Origin: Beroe forskalii
Lineage: Eukaryota; Ctenophora; Nuda; Beroida; Beroidae
Length of the DNA stretch: 64,000 bases
Direction: 5' to 3'
Assembly (NCBI GenBank): GCA_011033025.1
Contig: WFMF01000057.1
Location: forward strand, 496,001-560,000
Below, piece by piece: positions 10,840 through 23,195 of this stretch (the stretch's first letter is position 1; the number at the start of each line of letters is the position of its first letter). The position numbers were made by a program, and so were the translations under genes. The notes below the pieces were generated by a model. That model did no database searches, had not been told where the DNA came from, and saw only the letters and a list, made by a program, of their open reading frames with translations.

Positions 10840-12190
10840 GAGGATCATATGTCGGGTACCATCGTTCTACATCCTCAAATGGGTGCTAGTTATTTCGATT
10901 GCTTAAATATAACGAGTAGAATTATGCACATTTTACTTTACAATGTGGATTTAAATTCAAATAGAAGCAGTTACCTTATCGTCAATATCTAATTGGACGT
11001 TGAACCGTTTAAATGATACCACTACTATCTCGACCGTCAATTACAAATGCCCACAACGACGCAGGGAGAGACATACGGCATACAGTAAAGCATTGGATAA
11101 TGAATGGAGAGGCACATGGTATTAGGGACTATTGTGTAGTGTCACTTTACATTCGACAAAGTGGAGTTTGCCTTCATTAATAATGAAGGCTCACTCCACT
11201 CATAATTTATGAGTTATGCGAGATATGCTGAAAGCACTCAGCCTGCAAGTGTATCTCATTTGTCATTGTGTTCGTGTCAGTCGGTATGTCAAGGCCCTGG
11301 GAAGCTAACCTAGCGTGCGTGCAATTGATCAACCAGCAGTGACATACCAATCCAGTGATCGGGTGTGCCAAAAGTACCTATTGCTCTATTGTCAGCAGTC
11401 TCCACTATCACTAAATTAAGGCAGCTCCAAAATAAGATTAATTCCCAATCACCCCACAGTAGTATCACTTAACCAATCACAGTGGGTTCATTGGAGTCTG
11501 CAGGGTTAATTAAGCTTGAAGAGGACACGATGGATACACACGGCTAAATAACATAGGAAATGAAATACATTCATTCGTATAAATAATTTAAAAACCAACT
11601 GACATCATAAAGAATGTCGTAATTAAACAATTATGATTTGTGAGAATGAAAATTAATAAATTCCTAGAAAGTTGGTAATAAAATAACTAAAAACATTAAA
11701 ATTCCAAAATAGTTAGAATCATAAGGTTATTACTTTCCAGTAAATAATATAATTTAATAATAGGAGTAAAAAGGAATAAAACATTAGAACAAATAGTTCA
11801 AACAGTAAACTTCTGAAATAGAAATTTGATGATTCTGTAAACCTCATTCAAAGGTAAACAATAAAATTACATTATGACTCTGTAATAAAGCAAGGTTCAA
11901 ATTCCAAAACACCAATCAATTACTCAATTATAAGAACTTTAGAACAATAGAATTATACTGAATAGCACTGTAGACAAATACAAAATAGTGCATAGAATTA
12001 TTTATTAAGAGCATTATAAATTAGAAGTTAATAAAATTCATTGAATAACATTAAAGATAACCATAGACAAAAAGGATCCCTGCCCCGAAATCAACGATAA
12101 TTTAAAATTCATAATAGCTGGATAACAAATTTATAAACTTATAAAATGATAAAAATTGAGTGGGTGCTTGAAAATATATGAAATCTAGAA
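10840..12190. other. A/T-rich gene desert
   Basis: I see no exon. A small perfect hairpin with arms GTGGAG...CTCCAC around AATAATGAAGG lies at 11161-11199. Confidence 0.5.
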
Positions 12191-12324
12191 ACCTCAAGAC
12201 AAGGGGTACTTGTCATCCCTGTTGTGCAGGATCTTGATAAATAGGTTGAGGATGTGCACCTCAAGACAAGGGGTACTTGTCATCCCTGTTGTGCAGGATC
12301 TTGATAAATAGGTTGAGGATGTGT
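12191..12324. repeat. 67-bp direct duplication
   Basis: ACCTCAAGACAAGGGGTACT starts at 12191 and again at 12258, and the two 67-bp units are nearly identical through GATAAATAGGTTGAGGATGTG. The identity suggests a recent tandem duplication. Confidence 0.85.
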
Positions 12325-12429
12325 ACTTCAGCAGAGTTGAGTCTGTCCTTGTTTTGCCAGTAGAGTGTCTCTATCGGCCCTCTCTTTACACCCTCCACTT
12401 TCTGCTCTTTCTTCTTGCTCTTTACGTCT

Positions 12430-12575
12430 AACGGTGACAGTTCGAACTACAGCGCGCGCGGCTCCCGTGCGTGCGGCGCAAGTTCGCGCGGCGTGCAGAC
12501 ATGTTATTCATATGTCTATACGCCGCGCAAACTCACGCCGCACACACAAAAGACGCGCAAACTGCAGCTCGAACT
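12430..12575. repeat. GC-rich imperfect hairpin element
   Basis: GTTCGAACTACAGCGCGCG pairs with CGCGCAAACTGCAGCTCGAAC around a centre at GACATGTTATTCATATGTC, with CGCGGCG/CGCCGCG blocks between. Confidence 0.55.
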
Positions 12576-12702
12576 GCCCCCTGTATAGTTGGTATATGTA
12601 AATAAAGCAATTTTCATGATTTAAAACGTATAAAAGCGTATCAAAAAGGTGGTGAGCCACCCAACAATCGGGATCCATGGTCAGATATTTCATGTTTCTT
12701 AC

Positions 12703-13408
12703 CACGAATAGTCCTAGTGAGGCTGTAATTGTCTCTGATGGCCATTCGCTTGTCTTTGGGAGGCAGGGTATTGGTTTCCAAACCGTTCTCTTTGCATTGG
12801 GACTTCGTTTCTCCTATAAGAACAATTATTGTTCTTACTGCACCTATAGTCTGTACCGCTGGGCGAAAGAAGAATAACTTAAAAAATCGTTAAATTCTAT
12901 TTGAATTCTGCTCGCTAGCCCCCCTTTCAAACCTATATTTATGGTTTTCTGCCACTTGCACTGCGACACATCGTTTTCCCTGTGTTTAACGTTGGACAGA
13001 GACTTGAACTCCTTAGATAGGGCTCCCCCACAGTTCATTAGCGCTTTCTCGCTGTCTGTCTCAACCTAAAACGTGAATTGTTATTAGAAAGATGCCACAT
13101 TCGTGAAATTTATTGTCTTTTTCAACCTAAAACGTGAATCACAGAAATGTTACGTTTATCAGTTAATGAAAGGAATGAAGGGAATTGGCCGATCACTTAT
13201 CTCTGTTGAACTGAGACAAGGGGTCGCGAGGTGCACAATTGGGTTGAACAAAAACAACTCAATGATACCAGTGTTCCGGACTGACCTGTAAGTGTTCCAG
13301 TGAAACGAGGATATCGTCCTTGACCAGGAAGTCTTTGCTGAGAAGGAACTGATCGATGGTTTGGGTGGTAGCAGTACTCTCTTCTTTGTACTCTTCTAGA
13401 TGGTTCTC
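12703..13408 (-). CDS. Unrecognised protein, three internal exons
   Basis: Exons 13408-13286 (41 codons, phase 0), 13065-12933 (44 codons plus 1 nt) and 12813-12703 join in frame through AG/GT signals (TACAG|GTCAG, ATATAG|GTTTGA, CGTG|GTAAGA). The fragment is hydrophilic and charged, with IDQFLLSKDFLVKDDIL, a CGGALSKEFK segment and LPPKDKRMAIRDNYSLTR. There is no signal peptide, membrane segment or domain I recognise. Start and stop lie in exons I could not find. The acceptor of the middle exon (CACGTTTTAG|GTTGA) is repeated 59 bp upstream at 13120-13137. I assign no function; phase consistency is the main evidence that this is a gene. Confidence 0.6.
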
Positions 13409-13585
13409 CTGAGTTTTTACTGGAATAGTAAAACAGCGGATTGTGGCAAACGATAAATGCGTTTCAACCCAACGTCGCCTGAAAGCAACTCAAATGGAGC
13501 CCTGCTGCTTCAGGCATAGATCTCCTACTGATTGCCCCTGCAGATCTATCCGTTTTTATTAGTTTCTATTTCAGTGATCACTGTG

Positions 13586-15920
13586 AACATGTTTCTATAC
13601 AATTGTCAACAAAAATATGCCCTGAAATGCTCAGGAACGGAGTAACGGGCGAAAAACAGATTTTTTGGGAATAAGAATAAGAATAAGAATAATATTTACA
13701 GTCTTGTCACTTCAAAAACTTAAATATTGCGACGTCAGACCGAACAAAAATATTAAAAAAAAAAGATATATCTACGGAAGAAGATTAAATGTTAAGAAAA
13801 CACCCTTAAAAACCCAAAAGGACAAATGTATGCATAGTTAAAAAGGAAAAAGCGATAAAAGGTAAGCTAAAACGCTTAAAAATAAAGTATAAATTGAATC
13901 CAGTGCAATAAAATGATAGAATGATCTCTTGGAAACCTATTAGGAAAAATCTTTATAAAATCACGGAGGTTAATTTGAAAACTGTAATGTTCATGCTAAT
14001 ATGAGAGTGTCTATGTTGCCTAGGTCTGAAAATGCTGATGCCGAGATTCTGGGAAATCTTTAAGTTCCTTTTGCTGTTAGTTCTTTAGCGCCTTGTCCAT
14101 CAGAGGAAGGTCGAGGGAAGCGGATGCTCATCAGTCTGTGCACAAATTTCCCAAAAGGTACCATGCATGGTTTTGGGTAGGCGCAAGACCTGATTTAGGC
14201 GAATTTTGTATCTCAGAGCATGAAGCTCGTAGAGACTTCATCTTGGGCGGAAAATGTTCGCAATGACCATGTTTATATACAATTGTCAACAAAAATATGC
14301 CCTTAAATGCTCAGGAACGGTGTAACGGGCGAAAAACTTATTTTTTGGCTGCTACAAGACGTTATATTATAGAAGATTTTTCTATCTAAGTCCAGAAATT
14401 TATTCCAGTCTTTTTTTTAAGTGCAAAATCCACGGACCACCACATCACCTTGCGGAGTGGGTGGCAACTCTCAACAGCAGAGAGTTCTACTGGGACCCAC
14501 CTGGTTGCACTACTAACAGGCTAGTACCCTCTTACCTGGTACCAGGTGGTGTTTCCAGTCTTGTATGATGGTTAATAGTTTCCTCGTTTTAGACACATTT
14601 CTGTACTCTCTTCCTACTTGCTGAGTTGAACATTCCAATTATTTTCTGCTCAACCGAAAGTCTCTACGGGTGTACGAAATTTCATGTCAGGAAACTCCCT
14701 GTCCTGACCCTAATCATCACCCTACAAAAACCTTACCCGGATTCCTAACTCTTACCCATACGCTAACCATAACGCTAACCCAGATCCTTACCTTTGCTTT
14801 GAGTTGAAATATTACAAGATAAAGTGCCGTGAGATCAAATGTCCGTTACCCGTCTCCTTTCCTTGACGGTGATGATATGAAAATCGTCTCAAACCGTCGC
14901 CAAATTTCATTTTTCGCCCATAACTCTCTTCCTGAGAATTTTAGGGCACATGTTTATTCTTTTATCAGCAAGTCGTACATAATAAACATGGCCGTTGTGC
15001 ACTTTTTCCGCCCAAAACGAAACGTCTCTACGACCTTCTCACTTCATGGACTTAACCAGGGCTCGGCAAACCAAATTTTTAGTCGGACGCCCATGACTCC
15101 GTTCCTGAGCATTTTAGGGCACATGTTCATCAACAAGTCGTATACAGATTTGGCCAATGCGAACATTTTCGACCCAAGATGAATGCTCAACGACCTTTCT
15201 GAGCCGAGATACAAAAATCGCCGTAATCAGGGCGGGCTTGCCATGGTTTTCCCTACCCAAAAAATCAGTTTTCTCTACGACCTTCATGGACTGAGATACA
15301 AGATTCGTCTAAATCAGGTCTTGCACCTGCCCAAAAAATCAGTTTTTAGCCCGTTACGCCGTTCCCGAGAATTTAAGGGCATATTCTTGTAAACAATTGT
15401 ATATAAACATGGCCATTGCACACATTTTCCGCCCAAGATGAAGTCTCTTCACCCTTCCTGGACTGAGATACAAAATTCGCCTTAAGCAGGTCTTGCGCCT
15501 ACCCAAAAAATCAGTTTTTCGCCCGTAACTCCGTTCCTGAGCATTTAAGGGCATATTCTTGTTAACAATTGTATATAAACATTGCGCACATTTTCCGCCC
15601 AAGATGAAGTCTCTACGACCTTCATGGACTGAGATACAAAATTCGCCTAAATCAGGTCTTGCACCTACCCAAAAAAATCAGTTTTTCGCTCGTTACTCCG
15701 TTCCTGAGCATTTTAGGGCATATTTTTGCTGAACATTGTATTGAAACATGTTTATTGCGCACATTTTCAACGCAAGATGAAGTCTCTACGACTTTCCTGG
15801 GCTGAGATACAAAATTCGCCTTAAGCAGGTCTTGCGCCTGCCCAAAAAATCAGTTTTTCGCCTGTACCTCCATTCCTGAGCATTTTAGGGCATATTTTCG
15901 TTGACATTTGTATAGACGGA
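13586..15920. mobile_element. Rearranged foldback element with 172-bp satellite arms
   Basis: Forward units (ATGTTTATATACAATTGTCA ... AAATATGCCCT ... GGGCGAAAAAC) lie at 13586-13670 and 14150-14345. A unique core follows, then about six inverted units at 14930-15915. Core and arms match the element at 33783-36242 in the opposite orientation. The left arm is broken by unrelated A/T-rich DNA (13670-14150). Short frames in the arms are by-products of the repeats. Confidence 0.7.
14405..14560 (-). repeat. SINE-like dispersed repeat, copy C
   Basis: Read on the minus strand, it shares TACCTGGTACCAGG / AGTGCAACCAGGTGGGTCCC / GTTGCCACCCAC with the copies at 33180-33365 and 49300-49465. It splits the core of the surrounding foldback element, so it inserted later. 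No poly-A or target duplication is clear. Confidence 0.55.
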
Positions 15921-16039
15921 CAGTCGCTGAGGAGCAATCAGTAGACTGCACCCTGCACTGGTATTTCACCATCAATAATATACGAATTATAAATCTACCA
16001 ATCTGCAGAAATGCCTAAATATCTGCAGTAATGCTAAAT

Positions 16040-17015
16040 ATCACAAATAGGAATGCTGGATGTAGCTTCTCACTATGTTGCAATACACAATTATGCACCT
16101 TCCAGGCGTGTTTATGCTATGTATTCAAAAACCCTATAGGCACCAGGGTACCGTGCGCAATAAATTATTGCGCACTGTAGTGCCGAAATCTTGATTTATT
16201 ACGCACTGTAGGTCATAATAATTTATTATGGTGCAGTAGAACAGTGCGTAATAATTTATTTCACAGTTGAGCAAACTGTACCTTCAAATCTTAATTTAAA
16301 ACATTTCCTTGTGTTTGAAAATATTGCCATTTTTTCGAGTAAAGTCGGTGCATAATTCCAGTTTAATAACTCGTAAAATTACTAAACTCAGCATTAAAAA
16401 CCTCGGCCTTCGGCCTCGGTTTTTCAATGCCGTATTACACACTCGGGCCTCCGGCCCTCGTGTGTAATATGACGTTTAGTAATTATTACTCGTTACTAAA
16501 CCCTTCAATAGGAATGCTCAATGTAGCTCCTCACTATGTTGCAATAATGAAACGGTCTCAATTCTTAAGCGCGTTAAAACGCGCTAATTTGGCATTGCTG
16601 TTTATTAACTATAATTATGCACCTTCCAGGCATGTTTTTGCTATGTATTCAAAAACCCTATAGGCACCAGGGTACTGTGCGCAATAAATTATTACGCACT
16701 GTAGTGCCAAAATCAGGATTTATTACGCACTGTAGGTCATAATAATTTATTATGGTGTGCGTAATAATTTATTTCACACAGTCGACCCAGTTGTACCTTC
16801 ATATCATAAATTAAAACATTTCCTTGTGTTTGAAATTATCCCCTTTTTACGAGTAATTACGGTGCATAATTCAGTTTAATAACTCGTAAAAATTGCAAAC
16901 CTCTGCAATAAAAACCTCGGCCTTCGGCCTCGGTTCCTAATGCGATATAACACACTCGGGCCTTCGGCCCTCGTGTGTTATATCAAGATTAGCAATTTTT
17001 ACTCGTTACTAAACC
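16040..17015. repeat. Two about 480-bp direct repeats carrying nested hairpins
   Basis: Copy 1 (about 16043-16500) and copy 2 (about 16505-17010) share AATAGGAATGCT, TATGTATTCAAAAACCCTAT, a GCACTGTAG/ATTTATTA inverted section and TCATTTCCTTGTGTTTGAAA-like words. Each ends with two perfect hairpins: AACCTCGGCCTTCGGCCTCGG and a stem ACACACTCGGGCC / GGCCCTCGTGTGT. The TTCG loop on a G/C stem would be very stable in RNA. No coding signal. Confidence 0.7.
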
Positions 17016-17198
17016 CTTCATTGATAACGTTGTAAGGAGAGTATGTGTTTTCTTGCACTTCTTAATAGTTTAATACCCCTGCGAAATGAGGCTATTAGAG
17101 TATGTTTCTCTGGCAGATGATGCATTCAAGTTAAACTCAATTCATGGAATTTTCCCAGGATACCCCTATTATAATAATGAGGCTTATAATTTTATCAG

Positions 17199-17306
17199 AA
17201 ATAGGACGAGTGAGAACTGGTGACGAATATCTTCAATTGTAACAATTGAACGCTGCGTTTAATTGTTACAATTAAAGATAATCGTCGCCGCCTTGCTCGT
17301 CCTATT
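17199..17306. mobile_element. Palindromic MITE, about 108 bp
   Basis: AATAGGACGAG pairs with CTCGTCCTATT at the ends, and TTCAATTGTAACAATTGAA / TTAATTGTTACAATTAAAG at the centre. The whole element folds back on itself. Confidence 0.65.
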
Positions 17307-17814
17307 CAGATAAAGTTAACAAAGAAGTCCCTATTCTACACATCAAGACTTACGTCTACATCCTATAATCACGCTTTCAATCACACTCATGCTTGTATTT
17401 ACGATAGTGTTCATCTATGATTGAGTTGTTTCTGTCATTTGTCTTTACATCGGAGTAGCATAAATCAGATATGATACTATTATAGTGGATACAGTGTACA
17501 CGAATATTACATGGATTCAGATTTTCGGGGGCCGAAAAGCCGCGTGTGGTGCACTTTGTACCGCACAATCACCCTGCCCAACTGATGACCCGTTTTTAGC
17601 CCAGAGCATCTCTGACTTTTCCGGCCTTAAATTATTATTAAAGTCATGAAATTTGCCTTTGTGTTGAATGAATGAATGATCTAAAATTTTAAACGAATGC
17701 ATGAATGTCCTCATTCATACCTATTTTTTCAAAATAATCTCTAATATAATTTCGCAACCTCTGTATATTGTACGTCCGTCACGTTTTTTGTCCTGTTGTA
17801 GACACATTTTGAAG

Positions 17815-18510
17815 CGTGCACGTGCAGTATGGATATATGCGCGCGCGTTGCTATGGTTACATATTGCGCGCGCGTTCATTTCTGTTTAATGCTGTTTTGA
17901 ATACGTTGATCCGTAATAACTTTTGATATGGTTGGAATTTTTTGATGCGGTAAAAAGTATTCATTTTCAATTAATATGAAAATTTGCGAACGAGGTGCTC
18001 CATAGCAGCGCCGAGTGAGCTGTGTATTTGCAGGCCGAACGGGCCTGCTAGTCTTATATATAAAGTGAAGTGAGTGTATGGGATTCGTGTCGGCGTGTGT
18101 GTGGGACTCTGTGCCGTTATCATAGGTTAGAATGGTAAAACCGTGTGTATGGGAACTGTGTCGATGTGTGTTTGGGATTCGTGTCGGCGTGTGTGTGGGA
18201 CTCTGTGTCGGCATCATAGATTAGAATGGAAAAACCGTGTGTATGGGCACTGTGTCGATGTGTGTACGGGTTTGTGTCGGCATGCACGTGCAGTGTGCGG
18301 AAAGTGCTTGCGTTGCTATGGTAACATGTTTAGTGTGTGAATTTCATTTCTTGCTTTGTTGGTTTTGTTACGCTACTCTACTGGAGTGCATAACTTTGGT
18401 TCTGGTTTGAATTTTTCGATGCGGTAAAGAGATTTTCACAAATTTGAATTGCATTGTTTGAAAATTGCGAACGAGGTACTGCAAAGCAGCGCCGAGTGAG
18501 CTGTGTTTTA
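17815..18510. repeat. Diverged direct repeats with GTGTGTRTGGGA tandem section
   Basis: Two copies (about 17815-18030 and 18285-18505) share GCGTTGCTATGGTAACAT, TTTTTCGATGCGGTAAA, GCGAACGAGGT and GCAGCGCCGAGTGAGCTGTG. Between them are repeats of GTGTCGGCGTGTGTGTGGGA and ACCGTGTGTATGGG. A hairpin GGCCGAACGGGCC is also present. Confidence 0.6.
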
Positions 18511-18534
18511 TAGATTACAATATAATACAAAGCA

Positions 18535-18560
18535 TCTGGGCATGCTTTGCTCTGTACCAG
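18535..18560. repeat. Dispersed AAAGCATG hairpin
   Basis: AAAGCATCTGGGCATGCTTT followed by GCTCTG and CAGTTGTTGAATA recurs at about 25005-25055 and 28485-28530, downstream of the fucolectin-like copies. Confidence 0.5.
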
Positions 18561-18619
18561 TTGTTGAATAAGTGCCTTTACAATTCACACGGCGCCTCAA
18601 ACTTCTCTTGCATATAACC

Positions 18620-18845
18620 ATTGCTTAGTTCACTGCTCTGAAATGGTGTCACCATTGCTTAGTTCACTGCTCTGAAATGGTGTCACCCTTGCTGAGTAAG
18701 TTCACTGCTCTGAAATGGTGTCACCCTTGCTGAGTAAGTTCACTGCTCTGAAATGGTGTCACCATTGCTGAGTAAGTTCACTGCTCTGAAATGGTGTCAC
18801 CCTTGCTGAGTAAGTTCACTGCTCTAAAATGGTGTCACCATTGAA
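18620..18845. repeat. Tandem repeat, about 38-41 bp, six copies
   Basis: Units of TTCACTGCTCTGAAATGGTG plus TCACCMTTGCTGAGTAAG repeat with small length changes. Non-coding. Confidence 0.8.
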
Positions 18846-19289
18846 GCCACACACATTTAGGGTACCTTAGCAATTTGCCGGGATGCCAGTACTTTGCCAG
18901 GTTGCAATTTGCTAAAGGAAACGTCCTAACGCGCTTTGTCTACCGATACCATTATTGTGGGCAGGATTGATCTGTCATTATGGCAAGGAGCTTGTTTATA
19001 ATCTCTATTTATTATGGTAAAAAGCTCTATTCTTTAACACACATATTGTCCAAATGTTAGCCTTACAGCATACCCTCGGACTATTAATAATTAGTACTTC
19101 ATAACTAGTATTCTTTATAGTACTCTGACTGCCGGATGATTCTAATGACTCTGTATTATGATCCGGCGGCTGGGAAATAGGCGGTGTGACGTCATCAATG
19201 CAGCGCTTAATATCATGATAATGACGTGACTATTATTGGTGTCGAGATGGTTGCAGTGCCTCTGTATTATTATTACTTTACTAGTAGTA

Positions 19290-22200
19290 AGGGCTATATT
19301 TGATATATCTGAACATGGGTGTGAAATAAATCTTAATCTAGGTTTGAGGGTTTAATTCGATAGCATATAGGTCAAATATATACCAGAAAAAAGTCTCAAA
19401 AATTTTCGATGCGGAAACCCATTTTTGGGCCACGCCCTTTTTGGGCAGTGCCCAAAAAATGAATGAACGATATCTCAGCTTCTTTTTGAGGAAAAGTTAT
19501 AAATGACCACTCTAACTGACGTAGAATTGTCGGTTTTGGTAGGGTAGAACATGGTTTTCAGTTTCTATCTCAACCCATTCCCGAGATAATCCCATATTTG
19601 GCCATTTTGGCTGTCCATGAGGCCCAATATGGGCATTTGGGCAGCTTATGAGAGGGAGAACATCAGAACCATGTAACTCGACTGGAAATGATCGGTTTAT
19701 GAGGGCAGAGCTTGGTTTCAAAGCTCTATCTCAACCCGTTTCCGAGATAATCCCCATTTTGGTCATTTTGGCTGTCCATGAGGCCCAATTTGGGCATTTG
19801 GACAGCTTATGAGATGGAGAACATCAGAACCATGTAACTCAACCGGAAATGATCGGTTTATGAGGGTAGAGCATGGTTTCAAAGCTCTATCTCAACCTAT
19901 GATCCCGAGATAATCCCCAATTTGGCCATATTGGCTGTCCATGAGGCCCAATTTGGGCATTTGTACAGCTTATGAGATGGAGAACATCAGAACCATGTAA
20001 CTCGACCGGAAATGATCGGTTTATGAGGGTAGAGCATGGTTTTAAAGCTCTATCTCAACCTATTCCCGAGATAATCCCCAATTTGGCCATATTGGCTGTC
20101 CATGAGGCCCAATTTGGGCCTTTGGACAACTTATGAGATGAAGACCATCAGAACCATCTAACTCGACTGGAAATGGTCGGTTTGTGAGGGTAAAGCATGG
20201 TTTTAAGGCTCTATCTCAGCCCGTTCCCGAGACAATCCCCAATTTGGCCATATTGGCTGTCCATGAGACCCAATTTGGGCATTTGGACCGCTAATGAGAT
20301 GGAGACCATGTAACTTGACTGGAAAAGGTCGGTTTAAGGGGGTAGAGCATGGTTTAAGGCTCTATTTCCACTCTTTCTCGAAATGGCCATTCGATTACAA
20401 CTTCTATTACAACTCATTTCTATTTATGTCTCGAGCAAAATCAATAGCCTCAAACGTGAGTATACTGACCTAAAACGGCACTTATTATGATTCCTCTTAT
20501 CTTTTTACAAAGTTGGTTAAAGTCAAGGTCACCAATCACATCTAGCGTGCATCCTCGATCCTTAAACTCTGCAATAAACTCTACAATAAAATCTTGTTTT
20601 CCATTTATGGCCTTTATCTATTTCCGGGTCAAATAAATATACTATCATGTGGCTCAGAAAGTAAATGTTACGATCAATTCCCCCCCCCCACAATTATACT
20701 CTTATAGAACCCTCTGACGTTTTCATGCGGGTCTATAATTCATAGACACTCGCCTGATCGGGTCCTTATTGGTTTAGACCCTCACCCTATGGGCTCGGGC
20801 CATAACCGGATAAATCCCTTGGGCTTACGCGGTACGCCCTCGGGAAGTATCCCAAAAGCCCAAATGGAACCGATGGGCACGTTTCTATGAATAATATAGC
20901 TATATAGGTATTGTTTTTAATATAAATTAAAGATGAAACTGCACAAAACAAACCATGTAACCCTTGGATGTTAAGAAAGTAAGAAGGTGAAAGCAAGCTT
21001 AAACAAGTCGATCTTTCTATCTCTGGCCAACAATAAACCTCATTGTACGAATCTATTACCGATGGCGCCGAAAATGTTGAGATGATCTGAAATTGATTAC
21101 ACGTGTTAAAACGTCGACGTTCATAGGGTCATGAGTCTTGGACCTACCATTAACCACAGTGCAGGAGAGACTTTCCCCAATATCTTCCAAGAAGGCAATA
21201 GCTTGAATTATCCCGTGAAGAACTTGGGATACAGAATCTAGTCATCACATTGAGTACCTCAGCTGGGTGCCCCAATTGAGCCTGAGCCATAAGGGCGCCA
21301 ATATGTCAAATTTAGGCATTAGATCTCGGGAAAGGGTTGAGATAAAGCGTTAAAACAATTCTCTGCCCTCTTAAACCGACCATTTCCGGTCGAATTACAT
21401 GGTTCCGATGTTCTCCATCTCATAAGCTGTCCACATGCCCAAATTGGTCCTCATGGACAGCCAATATGGCTAAATTGGGGATTATCTCGGGATCATAGGT
21501 TGAGATAGAGCTTTAAACCATTTAAATGCCCAAATTGGGCCTCATGGACAGCCAAAATGACCAAATTAAGGAATATCTCGGGAATAGGTTGAGATAGAGC
21601 TTTGAAAACCATGTCACCCTCATAAACTGACTCATTTCCGGTCGAGTTACATGGTTCTGATGTTCTCGATCTCATAAGAGCATAAGGTCAAATGCCCAAA
21701 TTGGGCCTCATGGACAGCCAATATGGCCAAATTTGGGATTATCTCGGGATCATAGGTTGAGATAGAGCTTTGAAACCATGCTCTACCCTCATAAACCGAT
21801 CATTTCCGGTTGAGTTACATGATTCCGATGTTCTCCATCTCATAAGCTGTCCAAATGCCCAAATTGGGCCTCATGGACAGCCAAAATGGCCAAAATGGGG
21901 ATTATCTCGGAAACAGGTTGAGATAGAGCTTTAAAACCAAGCTCTACCCTCATAAACCGATCATTTCCAGTCGAGTTACACGGTTCTGATGTTCTCCCTC
22001 TCATAAGCTGCCCAAATGCCCATATTGGGCCTCATGGACAGCCAAAATGGCAAAATTTGGGATTATCTCGGGAATGGGTTGAGGTAGAACCTTAAAACCA
22101 TGTTCTACCCTACCAAAACCGACAATTCTACGTCAGTTAGAGTGTTCATTTATAACTTTTCCTCAAATAGAAGCTGAGATATCGTTCATTCATTTTTTGG

Positions 22201-22353
22201 GCACTGCCCAAAAATGGCGTGGCCAAAAAATGGCTTTCCGCATCGAAAATTTTTGAGACTTTTTTTCTGGTATATATTTGACCTATATGCTATCGGATTA
22301 AACCCTCAAACCTAGATTAAGATTTATTTCACACCCATGTTTGGTATAGCCCT
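19290..22353. mobile_element. Foldback element with 161-bp satellite arms and TA target site
   Basis: The ends are inverted: AGGGCTATA at 19290 and TATAGCCCT ending at 22353, each flanked by TA. Both arms continue with TGGGTGTGAAATAAATCTTA, TCAAAAATTTTCGATGCGGA and GGGCAGTGCCCAAAAAATGA, then about five tandem units of 161 bp (TGTAACTCGACTGGAAATGA ... GGCTGTCCATGAGGCCCAAT). The arms face each other over an 0.8-kb unique spacer (about 20390-21170) without a recognisable gene. TA duplication fits mariner-like or similar insertion, but no transposase is present. Confidence 0.8.
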
Positions 22354-23195
22354 TAATATAGCGTTTGCCCGCGAAGATTCGCGGAAACAATCAACCTGAG
22401 GTTCATCTCGTATCCAGCAGCTAACAGCTACTTGCTTGATGACGTCATCTTGGAATGTGTTAAGTGATTGTATCACCTTAACATCCTAACGCTTACCGAG
22501 GATTACAGATATTCGCGGAAATGCACCGCACAACATACTTTCTAATTTGAGATCACCTATATATACACACAGCATATATTAGCATTAGTAAACGCATGAT
22601 ATTTATTATGTTAATAACTAATTAACAGAAAGTCCAATTCAAATTTACCATAGATATGAATAATCCCCTTAATTGGATGAAGATTTTCCCGAAAAAACCG
22701 ATCAAAAATACTATATGCACTTCTTATAAACGCATCACACATACACAGACGCACGAACACTTTGAAATTATTAATATAGATTACGATGCTGGTGAAGTCG
22801 GTGAGTGTTTCAGTGGATCTCACTGTGTTATCTACTCTATTGGAGCTTGCTGTTTCTAGGTTGCTATTGGAGGTTGCTGTTAGAGGTTGCTATTGGCAGT
22901 CCCCCGACCTAGAGTCCTATACCCATGTGCCTTGGTTATGTTATCTTAGCGTGGGTTTAGCTGAGCAGGTAACTTTCATGTAACATAGAATCAAAAGTAC
23001 CAAACGAGCGAGGGGCTGTCTGGCGTGACTTTATAAAAGTACCCATGGTAATTTTTTCATGAAAAATTCGTTGGGTCGAATTTTCGCTACAATATGAAAA
23101 TTTAGTTAAAAATTAATAAGTCTATGATTTCGAAAATTTCTGATTGTAAAAGATTTTATATCTAATCTGATAAATGCTTCTATTATAGAAAGTTG

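Noticed and set aside
14829-15602. Several frames of 70-117 codons in both directions
   Set aside because: They run through the 172-bp foldback units, and the same peptides recur at 34.0-36.0 kb.
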